DNA from: Amyelois transitella
Taxonomy: Eukaryota > Arthropoda > Insecta > Lepidoptera > Pyralidae
NCBI RefSeq assembly: GCF_032362555.1
Contig: NC_083515.1
Span: forward strand, 9,397,001-9,461,000
Direction of reading: 5' to 3'
DNA length: 64,000 bases
In this document: one piece after another, positions 11,345 through 22,415 of the stretch
Position numbering within the stretch: position 1 is the first letter of the stretch
Layout: each line of letters begins with the position of its first letter
Notes under the pieces: model-generated
Databases searched by the model: none
The model's input: only the letters and a program-made list of their open reading frames with translations
What the model was told of the DNA's origin: nothing
Position numbers and translations under genes: made by a program

Positions 11345-11530
11345 ATGTGACCGCGGTCGTGTTTTTACGTGAAGCACCTTCCATCTGACCTGAACCACTT
11401 TGCAGGTAAAACTATTCCACATTGGATCATTATATAGTTAGGTATAGACATGCAGCTACCTGTGTTGTTTTCCCTCATGATTTTATTTTCATCGCAAGCT
11501 GTTAGCTATCAAATTAATGTAGGTACTATG
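11345..11530 (-). repeat. SINE family B copy, degraded
   Basis: ACCTTCCATCTGACCTGAAC, TTTGCAGGTAAAACTATTCC, CATTGGATCATTATATAGTT and GTTTTCCCTCATGATTT match the SINE B body. Confidence 0.5.
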
Positions 11531-11632
11531 TAATGTAATGTGAATATTTTATTCGGGCCCCATAACCGTTTAATCACCAAACTTTAAAATATCTATGAAT
11601 GCGCATTTAACTAGATCTTGTTTTGATCAATG

Positions 11633-11835
11633 GTCTTACGGTGAGGGAAAACATCGTTTCAACCTAACCTAATTTCGTATTGGAACCATGTTTCAATACG
11701 AGTTTAGGTTCCCCTTCTTCCCCCCTTCTTTAAAGATTGTGGATGTCAGATGGGAGTCGCTTTGTGGAAAAACCTATTAAAAATCCATTCTGGAGAGGAT
11801 GTGCCCGGGACTAAAGCTAAGAGGAAGAAATAGAT
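11633..11835 (+). repeat. SINE family B copy, opposite orientation
   Basis: TCTTACGGTGAGGGAAAACA, then GTCAGATGGGAGTCGCTTTG and GAGAGGATGTGCCCGGGACT ending AGAGGAAGAA. With 11345-11530 it forms a head-to-head pair. Confidence 0.55.
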
Positions 11836-12530
11836 ATCTCCAGGTCTCCCCTAGCGTCCGCATTAAAATTAAGATCTAGACCATCCACATATTCTATTTC
11901 ATATAGATCCCGAGCGAGTACTTAACTACACAATTTAATGGTTCCCGTCCATTTTAAATGTATCGTTGCGGTGTGGCGATTGCTTCCGACTCGCAAATAA
12001 ATAGGCGAGAGAAGCAGAGCGTAATTATTAGTTTTAATTATCCAGCTCTAAACGCTGGGATGTCCTTGAATTGATATAGTCATGGAACAGACAAGTAAGT
12101 ATTTGAACGCGATTTAAAAATGGAAATATGTATACAAAAGAACAGTGACTAACAAACTGACTGACCTATCAACGCAGTCCCAAATTGCTGGGTTTAGAGA
12201 TTTTATTTGTCATCAAGGTTTTTAGGTGGTCTAGGGGAGTTCTGAGGGTGGTTCCGCGGGAATAACTAGCTGTTACGGTCGATTTCATCCCCGGAACAAA
12301 AATGCAGGATTATTTACCGACTTACTTGACAGTTAAAGTTGTGTGTGTGTGTGATTTGAAACTATATTACTGCAAATTTTCATGAAAAACAGTTCAGTAG
12401 ATTTTGCGTAAAAGAGTAATATACACACACACACGTGCTCCTGTATAACTATATATATATAGCTTTATAATACCAAAGGTTTGTTATTCCATCTTCGTGA
12501 CTCCATTTCCGATACGTATAACTTAGGGTG
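11836..12530. other. Intergenic with short microsatellites
   Basis: A (GT)n run near 12337-12353, an (AC)n run near 12420-12434 and an (AT)n run near 12451. No gene is seen. Confidence 0.5.
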
Positions 12531-12785
12531 TCGTGTGGTTCCCGATACCAATAAAAAAAGAAAAGGATTACTCCATCTCTCTCTCATGTATGTCGTAAAA
12601 GGCAACTAAGGGATAGGCTTATAAACTTGACATTCCTCTTTTAGGCAATGGGCTAGCAACCTGTCAATAATTTAATCTCAATTCTATCATTAAGCCAAAC
12701 AGCTGAACGTGACCTCTCAGTCTTTTGATAACCGCTGGCTCTGTCTACCCCGCAAGGGATATAGACGTGGATATATGTTATGTTA
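12531..12785 (+). repeat. RTE-SINE copy, near full length
   Basis: CGTGTGGTTCCCGATACCAA, CTCATGTATGTCGTAAAAGG, CTGTCTACCCCGCAAGGGAT and a TATGTTATG tail. The flanks share TATAACTT (before 12531 and after the tail), a plausible 8-bp target duplication. Confidence 0.85.
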
Positions 12786-13144
12786 TAACTTGAGGTTTTT
12801 CAATTCAAGAGTGAATAGGTATTGTTTGTAGAATAGTTTTTATTATAAGTTTGGACTATTCTAAAAATTACACTCAGTGTTCAACATCGACAAGGATTTT
12901 CCATTAAATGCTGTGAGCTGATTACTCTATATATGTAATGAAGTGACTTGGCTACTAAGTAATATTTCGTAAGTCAATAGGAAAAACAAGGGTTACCACT
13001 TTGGTCATAGATCATGAAATTCAGTCAAGAGAAAATCTTATAAACTTGTGATTCTTCTTGTCAATATCTCTGAATGTCAATTTCCACTCATCCATCTATT
13101 ATTTATCATTACAATGTATTTATCGTTCACATTTCTATTCTAAG
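12786..13144. other. Intergenic
   Basis: Only a 30-bp RTE-SINE scrap (CTTATAAACTTGTGATTCTT) near 13038 is recognisable. Confidence 0.4.
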
Positions 13145-13350
13145 TTTGGATAATTATGAAGTTGACGTTAATGAAGGAAATGCTGCAGTGCGGTTTGTTA
13201 CCGCTTCTTCTACATTGACGCTTTGGAAGCGACAGTAAACGTAGCTTTTAGTAATTTATTGGACCAATGTTGTGAAACCAAAAGATTTTACAATTATTAA
13301 GCGGTTTTGAAATGTCCCATAGTAATGAATAAAAATTATAGATTTGAATT
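13145..13350 (+). repeat. Dispersed repeat D, longest copy
   Basis: GCTGCAGTGCGGTTTGTTAC, CGCTTCTTCTACATTGACGC, CTTTGGAAGCG, then a body ending in TTTGAATTTGAA. This copy shows the probable tail of the family. Confidence 0.55.
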
Positions 13351-13384
13351 TGAATATGGTGTACCTAGGTGTATGTGACTTTTG

Positions 13385-13495
13385 TACAGGAATCGCTTCT
13401 GGTCTGACCTAACTTTACCAATCCTGGATCATGGGTAAAAAAGCATACCCTGCGTACCTCTACAAAGAGGTGAGGTTTAGATGTAACCAGGATTG
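13385..13495 (+). repeat. SINE family B fragment
   Basis: AGGAATCGCTTCTGGTCTGA, CCAATCCTGGATCATGGGTA, AGGTGAGGTTTAGATGTAAC match the family body. Confidence 0.5.
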
Positions 13496-13573
13496 ACGGC
13501 CTCTGTGACGCAGCGGTAGTACGCTTGTCTGTGACACACAAGGTTCGAATCACGGCTAGTGCATGGTGATGAA
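13496..13573 (+). repeat. SINE family A tRNA-like head
   Basis: CTGTGACGCAGCGGTAGTAC (box-A-like), GCTTGTCTGTGACAC and GGTTCGAATCAC (box B). It lacks the rest of the SINE because a Helitron begins at 13574. Not a functional tRNA: no acceptor-stem pairing is apparent. Confidence 0.65.
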
Positions 13574-13833
13574 TCTATACTAATATTAAAAAGCTGAAGA
13601 GTTTGTTTGTTTGAACGCGCTAATCTCAGGAACTGCTGGTTCGAATTGAAAAATTCTTTTTGCGTTGAATAGACCATTTAAAGAGGAAGGCTTTAGGCTA
13701 TATAACATCACGCTGCAACTATAAGGAGCAAAGAAATAATGGAAAATGTGAAAAAAAACGGGGAAAATTAAAAAAACCTTCAATGATGTCCAAAATAACT
13801 ATTCCACGCGGGCGAAGTCGCGGGCACAGCTAG
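13574..13833 (+). mobile_element. Non-autonomous Helitron, family 1, complete
   Basis: A at 13573, then TCTATACTAATATTAAAAAG; the end is CACGCGGGCGAAGTCGCGGG, CACAGCTAG, then T at 13834. Classic Helitron A|TC...CTAG|T insertion with a 3' hairpin and no target duplication. No protein coding. Confidence 0.9.
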
Positions 13834-14489
13834 TGATTATATGATATGATTTTTGCAACTCAGAAATTCAGTAGGATATGAACCTGTGTCACACATGTGC
13901 GTCACGCTTTTTATTTAGACATCTTAGCCTTTCGACCACCGACTCTCTTGATCTGCTAGGTCAGTGTTATAGTCGAAATAATATTAGAATCATGGCTCAC
14001 CGCACTTCTTCCAAGGGAGTTTGACAAATGATTCTGATACCCCTGTTAAAGTACAATTTGTATGCGGTTTCGAGCGTAATGAACCCGAAGGTTTTAACGC
14101 GAAACGGCCTTTCGGTCCGTGGCGATGTGACAATAAATCTATGGAGTGTCTTTAATTTTTTTTATAACTAAAATATATTTCACTGCTGGGTAAAAGAAAA
14201 ATAAGGCATCATTTACTTAAACCACATTATTTTGAAAAATTAAATGTCCGGTTTTATTATTCAAGTTTATTTTCTATATCTTAATTAAGACTTGGAGGTT
14301 ATTTCTGAAAAATAAAAACTTTACAATTCATTCGTGCATCGTAATAAAATAGACGACCACAACCACTTACTCTTTTTCTGATTAAGTAAAAGTTGATATT
14401 ATATCGAACATGTAGCACTTAAACATATTATTTTGTAAATAATGTCAATAATAAAATGTGTGGACTATCTGTTTTAATAACATGTTAGA
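13834..14489. other. Intergenic, nothing recognised
   Basis: No gene or repeat match was found. Confidence 0.45.
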
Positions 14490-14672
14490 CTAGAGGCCGC
14501 CCGCAACTTCGTACGCGTGGAATCTATCCCGCGGGAACTCCGGGATAAAAAGTAGCCTGTTATTGTGGGTCTTCAGCTACCTACATACCAAATTTCGTCG
14601 TAATCGGTTCATTAATTTTTGCGTGACAGTCGTGAAATACTCACAAACTTTCGCATTTAAAAATTTGTAGGA
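14490..14672 (-). mobile_element. Non-autonomous Helitron, family 2
   Basis: Read on the minus strand it starts TCCTACAAATTTTTAAATGC and ends CGGCCTCTAG with T next. Internal CTACATACCAAATTTCGTCG and GTAATCGGTTCATTAATTTT recur in the copy split by the Phantom element at 61122-63675. Confidence 0.8.
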
Positions 14673-15408
14673 TATACGAGTAACTAGCCTGTCACCTATG
14701 ATTCTACGATCAACTATTTTATCCAGATAAAAATGAAAAATAAATTGTCACTGAAAATTAAGCTTCGACTCCAATCATTTTTGTCCTCAGATGACATCTG
14801 TGGCGTGAAGACCGTCCATTACCTACCTATCGCCACTTCGTTAGTCCAACACATTCTATCTGCCCCGTTCACACTGCAAGGTCTTTAATCCCTTGCAGAA
14901 TGTCGTTCCCCCGCCTTCACACTCACGTGGAAACACTATAAACTTTCAAGCGAATCTCGCCTCTACTGCATAAGGAATTCTTCAATTGTTTGACATGTCC
15001 AATAGTCTTTGTAGTTCAATATCGTATGCATCACAATTCACTCACCAAAGTTAACACTTCCGCTGACTAGACATAAATTTACGGGATTTTCAGCTTTATT
15101 GGTTTAGTTTATAGCGCGTTTGGTTGTTTTATGGTAGCGAATGGCTGTTTGTGGTAGAATACCACCCGCAAAGGATGGCGTTTGATAAGGTAAGTCGGTA
15201 ATAGGCCAGTATTGTTGAATAAACCTCTCGTTTTGATTGTGTCAAAGTGGGACTCCACGCGAAGACCTTAGACTAAGAGGTAGTTTACACAGTAGGTAGT
15301 TATTCCTGCAAATAGTTAGCTTGGACTGAAGTTCATGACTTGGTTTCCTATCTTCTTGTGTTAATGGAATTATAGTAAACAGTCCGGGACACTTTAGAAG
15401 ACACATTC
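14673..15408. other. Intergenic, nothing recognised
   Basis: No gene or repeat match was found. Confidence 0.45.
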
Positions 15409-15565
15409 TTCTCTTTCCCATGGATATAGTTAAAGGCGACTTAGGAAATCGGTTAAAGCTTCACCTAGTGCAGCTTTTTCTGGCGTTTAGCATAATCCAA
15501 TATGGATTAGATTTACCTAGAAAACGTGGTGAAAATATAACCGAGTCTAACGCGAGGAGAAAAAA
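15409..15565 (+). repeat. Scraps of RTE-SINE and SINE B
   Basis: CTCTTTCCCATGGATATAGT and TAAAGGCGACTTAGGAAATC (RTE-SINE 5' region), followed by CCGAGTCTAACGCGAGGAGA (SINE B end). Confidence 0.45.
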
Positions 15566-15654
15566 GAAGGAAAATATACATACACTAGCTATCCCGGCAA
15601 ATGTTGTTTCGCCATATAAATAATTTTTAAGTAATTTGTAGTTAAAAGAAAATG

Positions 15655-15815
15655 TTAAGGGTGGACAACCCTTATCATTAAGGGGTATGAAAAATAGATG
15701 TTGGCCGATTCTCAGACCTCTCAATAATGCTCACAGAATTCCATGAGAATCAGTCAAGCCGTTTCGGAGGAGTACGAGAACGAACATTGTGACACGAGAA
15801 TTTTATATATAAGAT
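15655..15815. repeat. Probable Helitron/MITE-type fragment
   Basis: GGGGTATGAAAAATAGATGT, GAGAATCAGTCAAGCCGTTT, CGGAGGAGTACGAGAACGAA, CATTGTGACACGAGAATTTT. This wording is familiar from dispersed insect repeats, but no second copy lies in this window. Confidence 0.35.
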
Positions 15816-16167
15816 AAAAAAATAACACATTAGAAAAGTTTTTTTGTAATAGGTACGGAGTTTCAGGTTTCTTAATTAACGTAGAACATCAGCAACTAAA
15901 GAGTTTCTATTGACATCATAAATTGTGCCCTCAGCTCTCTGCCTATTTGTTTTATTATACGTAATGCCAATGCGTTGCAGTTTCTATTAAAATATTATAA
16001 TAGTTTGCTGGAATAAATGACTATGAATTCAGTATTTTAATAGTTCCAGGACAAACAACTGGTCATGTAGATGGTTTAGATGTCAATATTTATTAAAGTA
16101 ACAAAATTAGTGTTTTCTCAGGCGGGTTAGTGTCAAGTTGGCACACGATTTTACATTTAACATACAT

Positions 16168-16381
16168 ACATATGGTCACGTCTATATCCCTTGCGGGGTA
16201 GACAGAGCCAACAGTCTTGAAAAGACTGAATGGCCACGTTCAGCTATTTGGCTTAATGATAGAATTGAGATTCAAATAATGACAGGTTGCTAGCCCATCG
16301 CCTAAAAAACGAATTCCCAGGTTCGTAAGCCTATCCCTTAGTCGCCTTTTACAACATCCATGGGAATGAGATGGAGTGGTC
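16168..16381 (-). repeat. RTE-SINE copy, 5' truncated
   Basis: Left tail ACATACATACATATGG, GTCACGTCTATATCCCTTGC to GAATGAGATGGAGTGGTCC. The last ~45 bp at the 5' end are missing. Confidence 0.85.
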
Positions 16382-16655
16382 CAGCACTATAAGTATGTGT
16401 ATGTGCAAAATGTTAATCTCTCAATTCCATATCAGTGGTGTCGCCATCTGGCGCAGGTTGGCCGAGACAAGGATTCCCGGAGGCCGGTTGTAGAGCCCTA
16501 TCTGATCGGACGCTCGTGGCATGGTATCGGCAGTGGCCATAGACCAATATCTAAATAGAGATACCACATAATTTTGATAATGCTATCAGCATTTAGTCCA
16601 CCTATTGTACTTTACAAATTGTTATTGTTACAATAAAGATAAATAAATAAATAAA
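16382..16655 (+). repeat. Short LINE-like fragment with TAAA-rich tail
   Basis: GTCGCCATCTGGCGCAGGTT, GGCCGAGACAAGGATTCCCG and GGCATGGTATCGGCAGTGGC are GC-richer than their flanks, as in decayed retroposon coding ends. A tail similar to 3499-3590 follows, with ATAAATAAATAAATAAA. Class uncertain. Confidence 0.35.
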
Positions 16656-16879
16656 ATTATATTGTAAAAATAATCTGGAACTTTTAAAGGAGGTAACAGT
16701 CGTGAGTAAAGAGCTAAGCAAGAGATCCAGCAAGTAGTTGCTGAGGATAGCGAGCTATCAACTTGGTGAATGCAGAGGTATATGCCAAAGCGGAGTCCCG
16801 AGTCCCGACTAAGTGTATAAATGGTCCGCGAACAGTTAACCCAGGACGGAAAGTCTGCGGCGGCACGACGGCAATTTAC

Positions 16880-17138
16880 ATACATACATACATATGGACA
16901 CGACTATATCCCTTGCGGGGTAGACAGAGCCAACAATCTTGAAAGACTGAATGACCACGTTCAGCTATTTGGCTTAATGATAGAATTGAGATTCAAATAG
17001 TGATAGGTTGGCTAGCCCATCGCCTAGAAAAGAATCCCAAGTTTGTAAGCCTATCCCTTAGTCGCCATTTACGACATCCATGGGAAAGAGATGGAGTGGT
17101 CCTATTCTTTTTTGTATTGGTGCCGGGAACCACACGGC
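16880..17138 (-). repeat. RTE-SINE copy, full length
   Basis: Left tail (ACAT)n then GGACACGACTATATCCCTTG; right end GGTGCCGGGAACCACACGGC. All blocks are present. The minus-strand frame of 82 codons over it is not a gene. Confidence 0.9.
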
Positions 17139-17524
17139 ACAAACAATTTTGATGAAGTAAACCCTACAGTAGTCGAGGCAGCCATTCCCGCAGGTCGGTT
17201 CCCACGGGAGAATTACCGATAATAAAAGTCGTAGTATTCCTGAATTACTAAAATTTCTTTTCGGTCTGATAATAAATGTGTGAAAAGTTTTTATAACATG
17301 ACACATACATGGTCTTTAAATGATCTTTGTCGGAGTATGATTTCAGCAACACGCAATGAATTAATAGACAATTTTTTCCCTTTTTTTTATTTTTAGAAAA
17401 TGTCATTGTCTACGTTTATCTGTTTTAGAAAATATCATTGTAACGCCAGTACTATATGTTTTCGTTTTATTATATAGAATGCGTGATGACTTAGATTAAA
17501 TTATATTATAAGTTATGGTATGTC
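17139..17524. other. AT-rich intergenic, nothing recognised
   Basis: No gene or repeat match was found. Confidence 0.45.
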
Positions 17525-17636
17525 TAAAAGAGGTAGATGTAGAGGAAGCGGGAGAGGTCTGTAAGGATCGTAGCAAGTGGAATTCCATAGTCTCTGCCTA
17601 CCCCAATAGGAAACAGGCGTGATGGTATGTATGTAT
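17525..17636 (+). mobile_element. RTE LINE 3' fragment, divergent subfamily
   Basis: Translates as KEVDVEEAGEVCKDRSKWNS then IVSAYPNRKQA and stop, followed by TGGTATGTATGTATG. It aligns with the C-terminus of the full-length RTE (EAKEVCRDRGKWKEVVSAYP) but has many substitutions, so a second, distinct RTE lineage has been active here. A related scrap is at 53757-53814. Confidence 0.75.
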
Positions 17637-18544
17637 GTCTAAAAGCTGTACTGAATAAAATAATGAGAGACATTTTCAAATAGACAATAAAACGATTCGC
17701 CCCGTAAAACGACTGTAGGAAAAAAAGTGATCAAGCTGATGTGGAACTGAGCGGGTCTCGTCTAGATATTGCATGCATCTAGTTTTTCAGACCTTGAGTA
17801 TTACTTAAATCAGAACAAAAAGGATTTTTTTAGTTTTTTTTTTTTAAAGATTATTTACCTAAATGAAAGAATTTCTATTTCGAGTAAAAATAAACACAAG
17901 TAGTGATTCCATGGTAGGGGTATTGCCTCGACCCACAGCGCTATCTGGCTATCTAGCCAGCGGGAAGTTGCGTCTGTTTGTTCAGAGAGCGGGAATCGAA
18001 CTCCAACCCACTTTCAAATCCGTAGCCACAATCTACATGATAAACACAAGTCTGCTATTGGAATATCTTCATATAGGTACCTACATATCTGATAATTTAA
18101 ACCTTCTACTTAAATTTACAATTTACCTATTTATAAATAATATAGATATTAAACGCACATGTAACGTACCTTTATTTTATCTCGTTTCTTTTATTTTATT
18201 TTATTTTCTCTCGGACGTTTTCGAATCATGTTGCTGTGATCTGTGGTCTTGATTACATGATTCAACAAGTATTAACTCTAACATTTTAGGGGGCATAGCA
18301 CGGTGGTGTCCCAATTTGCCTTTCTTCCCGCCCTTTTGAGTTTGACATTGTATGGAGACGTAGCTTTTAAATTTAAGAAGAAGAAAACTTGTTTTGTGAT
18401 TTTCCTGTAGTTGTTTTTTTTTGTTTTTAGTACTTTTTATGATTTTTCTGATATCCACGGAACACAGCTCGGTCGCCCAGGTAGTAATTTAAATAGTATA
18501 ATGCAACGCGAAAGTTCGAAATCGGTTAATTACCAAAGTATAAA
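17637..18544. other. Intergenic, nothing recognised
   Basis: Frames of 85-140 codons here carry no domain signature and partly cross repeats. Confidence 0.4.
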
Positions 18545-18705
18545 TAACATTCTTCTTGTAGGCGATAAACTAGCACCAAAGACTGAAATGTTGAGATTTA
18601 AATATATGTCACAAATATTTAAATTTCGACATTTCAGTCTTTGCGAGTCTGTTGGCTCTGTCTACTCCGGAAGGGATAAAACTGTGATTATATATATGTA
18701 TGTAC
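18545..18705 (+). repeat. RTE-SINE, rearranged copy
   Basis: CATTCTTCTTGTAGGCGATA, then two facing blocks CAAAGACTGAAATG and CATTTCAGTCTTTG, then GTTGGCTCTGTCTACTCCGG and a TATATGTATGTA tail. The centre is a small inverted duplication. Confidence 0.6.
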
Positions 18706-19169
18706 AAATTATTCATGGGACATTCTTGGAGCTAGGCTTCCCTTTAAAAATATCTGTAAATATGCCCATGTACAGATACTTAGATGACAGAGATATGTAT
18801 CATAAATTCATTAATATGTACATAAATCAATAATTAAATTGGTAGTTCGATATATTTTTTTATTAAGTTTAACCTAACTACTTGTTATCCCCTAATAAGA
18901 TTAATATCATAATGAAATAACTTAAAAAACACATTTATCATAGGATCGCTTGAACTTTTATGAGTACGTCGATCATTTAATTATTTTATAATGTCATCAC
19001 ACCGATCTATATCGGTTTAATGTAAAATTTATGATATTTTGTCACCTGCATGCCTTAGTATGATCATTGAGAGATGACTACATATACAGCGGTATTTTTG
19101 ATTAAAGGTACAATTAAAAGTACGGTTGAGTTAAGGTAGGTAGCGCAATCTACCGTAATCAAACTGAAT
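18706..19169. other. AT-rich intergenic, nothing recognised
   Basis: No gene or repeat match was found. Confidence 0.45.
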
Positions 19170-19410
19170 GAATACATACATATTCATATAATCATGTATT
19201 AATCCCTTGCTGGGTAGACAGAGCTAACAGTCTCGTAAAGACTGAAAGACCACTTTCAGCCGTATGGCTTCGTGATGGAATACACATTCAAATAATGACA
19301 GAAAACTGGAATACCAAGTTTATAAGCCTATCCCTTAGCCGCATTTTAAGATATTTACGAGAAAGATATAGAGTAGTTGTGTTCTATAATACCGAGAACC
19401 ACACGGCAAC
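19170..19410 (-). repeat. RTE-SINE copy, old
   Basis: GAATACATACATATTC tail, TAATCCCTTGCTGGGTAGAC, AGCCGTATGGCTTCGTGATG, and ACCGAGAACCACACGGCAAC. Many substitutions against the consensus. Confidence 0.75.
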
Positions 19411-19850
19411 GCTCTTTAAATCCATAATCTCGCTCATAATAGCGGACACAAACTCAAATGGAGCGCTCTGATAGGGTATTTTTGCGACATACGAATACTT
19501 ATTAGACTCCTGTGCAGATTCATTCATTGGTGTAGTAACTTATAGAAATGAGGTACTGGTTTAACAAGAAAAATTTAAAAATAATTTTGTAATCCAATGA
19601 AAACTCACTGATTACGGAACCGATTTTTAAGAAAGTCTTTTCATCTACAGTTCGCGATCTGCATACTGTATATGTAAAGAAAGAAAGGAAGAAAAATCGT
19701 TTATTTGGCACAAATAATTAAAACGAACAATTAAGCTAGATACCTATTTCATTCATTTTCTGTCTGACAGCTATCGTTGCATGTTAGACCGTATTGATTT
19801 GTAATTTTTTTGTCAAATAATCGTAAGCAAATAAAGATTCTATTCTATTC
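19411..19850. other. AT-rich intergenic, nothing recognised
   Basis: No gene or repeat match was found. Confidence 0.4.
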
Positions 19851-19990
19851 TATCATTCAAATTCAAAATTTTTCAACATCACTCAATAATTGTCATTTCT
19901 TTTGTTTTCACAACATAAAACTAAATTTACTGCCTCTCCAAAGCGTCAGTGCAGAAGAAGCGGTAACAAACTGCACTGCAGCATTTTCAA
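19851..19990 (-). repeat. Dispersed repeat D copy
   Basis: CATTCAAATTCAAAATTTTT at the tail, GTTTTCACAACATAAAAC, then CCAAAGCGTCAGTGCAGAAG and AAGCGGTAACAAACTGCACT. Confidence 0.5.
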
Positions 19991-20597
19991 TATTTACACA
20001 CTGGACCAACGAATTTTCAACGTTAGACGAACGCATAGCTTTGAGAGAACGCACGTACGTTCGTTGTGTGTACGCGGCTTTAAATGACAGTTATCCACAG
20101 AGCTCAAAACCTCAGTCCGGTGGAGCCGCGAGCGTATTGCGCTTCAGGGCTCTGTGCAGTTATCTGATGTGTAACATTGTAATTATTGGCAAGTATCAGT
20201 ATTTTATTTCATTTTTAAACCTAATTCATAAAAGGTGTCTTTTAATGCATAAACTCTAAAAACGTTATGATCCCAATTTACCGGGTCATTGAAAATCAAT
20301 TATCAGTTTTGTATTTGGTAATGGTTTCTTTTTTTTTCATTTATGAAATTTCTTTATTATTTTAAAGAAATAAAAAAAAGAAAAAAAATATCTGTATTAT
20401 TATTTTTTATTTTTTTTACTGTACGATAATTAAAAATTAACAAACGTTTAACCTACACCTTCTATTTTGGTAGATTTAAGGCAACTTATACTTCGTGGTC
20501 AGTTCCTTATTTCATCTTCAATTTTACTTCATGTTATTTTGGTAACACACACTCATGTTTTCTTAAATTACCTATGTATGACTTTGCCTAAAATGTG
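19991..20597. other. Intergenic, nothing recognised
   Basis: A 149-codon plus-strand frame ends at 20259; it begins in AT-rich sequence and runs across repeat D, so I do not accept it. Confidence 0.4.
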
Positions 20598-20900
20598 TGC
20601 CGTGTGGTTCCCGCTTAGACTAGGACCACTCCAATTTTGCGTATAATTATATTAATAGTCTGGAGAAGGACATAAGGTACTTTTCATCCCGGTAAAAATT
20701 ATAGTTCCTGTAGGATTTGCGAAACACCTGTATTTTTTTGTAGGTAGCGGTAACTACGTTCCTTTGTAACTAGGTGACGTTTAATTTGTTGCTTTTATAT
20801 GTGTGTTTTAATATCGTCGCTATTTTTAGTTTAATGGCGTTAAAATTTGCGGTGAATTCACGCGATTAAAGCTGCATACAAAAGCCGGTATATAATAATC
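20598..20900 (+). repeat. RTE-SINE 5' scrap plus dispersed repeat E
   Basis: GTGCCGTGTGGTTCCCGCTT at the left. Then repeat E: TTTTCATCCCGGTAAAAATT, ATAGTTCCTGTAGGATTTGC, TAATGGCGTTAAAATTTGCG. The same order (TTAAAAACTATAGTTCCCAT, AATGGCGCTAAATTCGCCG) is at 32815-33010. Probably a third Helitron-type family. Confidence 0.5.
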
Positions 20901-21119
20901 CAGCTGATGTTATCTTAACAATAGCCACACGTATCAGTTTAGCCTACCTGTTGTATGAAAACAATTGAATTAATACGACCTTTCCGATAGGTCAGCTATC
21001 GACAACTGCGGACAATTAAAACAAAAGATCTGATAGTGGATATCAACCTTAATGTGAGTGAAGAGATAAATTCAAGAAGTTAACGGTGTGAGTGGTGAAA
21101 TGCAAGTTATTCAATCGAT

Positions 21120-21265
21120 ATATACCTATACTAATAATATAAAGCTGAAGAGTTTGTTTGTTTGTTTGAACGCGCTAATCTCAGGATTATGTTAAAAAAA
21201 CGAGGGAAATTATTCATCCTTGATGGCTTTAATGATGCCCAAAATAACTACTATACTTTTAGGCT
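21120..21265 (+). mobile_element. Helitron family 1, internally deleted
   Basis: CTATACTAATAATATAAAGC and TTGAACGCGCTAATCTCAGG join directly to GAGGGAAATTATTCATCCTT and GATGCCCAAAATAACTA; the GC-rich 3' end is missing. Confidence 0.7.
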
Positions 21266-21562
21266 ACTTTAAGGGTATTAATTATCATCGTGAAAAGAAA
21301 AACACTTGACTATGAATCTTTATAGACCAGCTAAGCTATGAGAAATATAAAAACGGCACCTTAGGATAAGTAGTTCAGCCTCGTCGATATACTTAGAAAA
21401 CCTATATTTATGAAGTCACGGGTGACAGCCTAGACAGGTAGCTGTAATTGTTGATGCCAGTATTATCACAAAATGTGTTTAGCTAATCGGAAGTCAAAGT
21501 AAATAAATGTTTGAAACCATTATTCTTTTTATAGCCCGGCTTTGTACACGACAAAGGATTAA

Positions 21563-21796
21563 TCTATACTAATATTATAAAGCTGAAGAGTTTATTTGTT
21601 TGTTTGAATGCGCTAATCTCAGGAACTTCTGGTTCGAATTGAAAAATTATTTTTGTGTTGAATAGACCATTTATCGAGGAAGGCTATGTAACATCACGCT
21701 GTAAATTATTAAAACGGGGTAAATTATTCATCCTTGAGGGCTTCAATGACGCCCAAAATAACTATTTCACGCGGGCGAAGTCGCGGGCACAGCTAG
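21563..21796 (+). mobile_element. Non-autonomous Helitron, family 1
   Basis: A|TCTATACTAATATTATAAAG at the start and CACGCGGGCGAAGTCGCGGG, CACAGCTAG|T at the end. A 106-codon frame crosses its 3' end and is not a gene. Confidence 0.9.
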
Positions 21797-22130
21797 TTAA
21801 ATATAAAGTAAAATCCGAGTACAACGGAAGGACCTATTACAACTATATTTCGAACAGACAAACAGACAAAAAAACATCATTAAACGCACTGAGAGTGCCC
21901 GCGGAACACCCAGATGGTCAATTTACTACTTGGGTTGGAATACCTTTGTGGTCCAAAAACAAAGAATTGCTCTAAAACTGGCGCAGTGACAGCGTGCCTC
22001 AGAAAATGAGTAAAGTATAAATTATAGTAGTACCTACCACTGTAAATGTATACCCAAAGTGGGACACGTCAGATCATGTTGGGAACTGTAATTCTGATTG
22101 GCTCTTGGATAGTTCTCAATGTCCGTAAGA
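21797..22130. other. Intergenic, nothing recognised
   Basis: Unique within the window; no gene was seen. Confidence 0.4.
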
Positions 22131-22142
22131 CACATTAAAATA

Positions 22143-22403
22143 CATACATACATATGGTCACGTCTATATCCCTTGCGTGGTAGACAGAGCCAACAGTCTG
22201 GAAAAGACTGAACTGGACGCGTTCAACTATTTGGCTTAATGATAGAATTGAGATTCGAATAGTGACAGGTTGCTAGCCTATCGCTTAAAAAAGAATCCCA
22301 AGTTTGAGAGCCTATCCCTTAGTCGCCTTTTACGACATCCATGGGAATGAAATGGAGTGGTTCTATTATTTTTTGTATTGGTGCCGGGAACCACACGGCA
22401 CGG
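22143..22403 (-). repeat. RTE-SINE, complete with 12-bp target duplication
   Basis: CACATTAAAATA stands at 22131-22142 and again at 22404-22415. Between them are the (CATA)n tail, the 3' block GGTCACGTCTATATCCCTTG, and the 5' end GGTGCCGGGAACCACACGGC. The duplication defines both ends and shows a young insertion. Confidence 0.93.
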
Positions 22404-22415
22404 CACATTAAAATA

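Noticed and set aside
18411-18833. 140-codon frame
   Set aside because: Covers a rearranged RTE-SINE copy; composition is that of AT-rich non-coding DNA.
19810-20259. 149-codon frame
   Set aside because: Crosses a repeat D copy and AT-rich sequence, with no domain or splice context.
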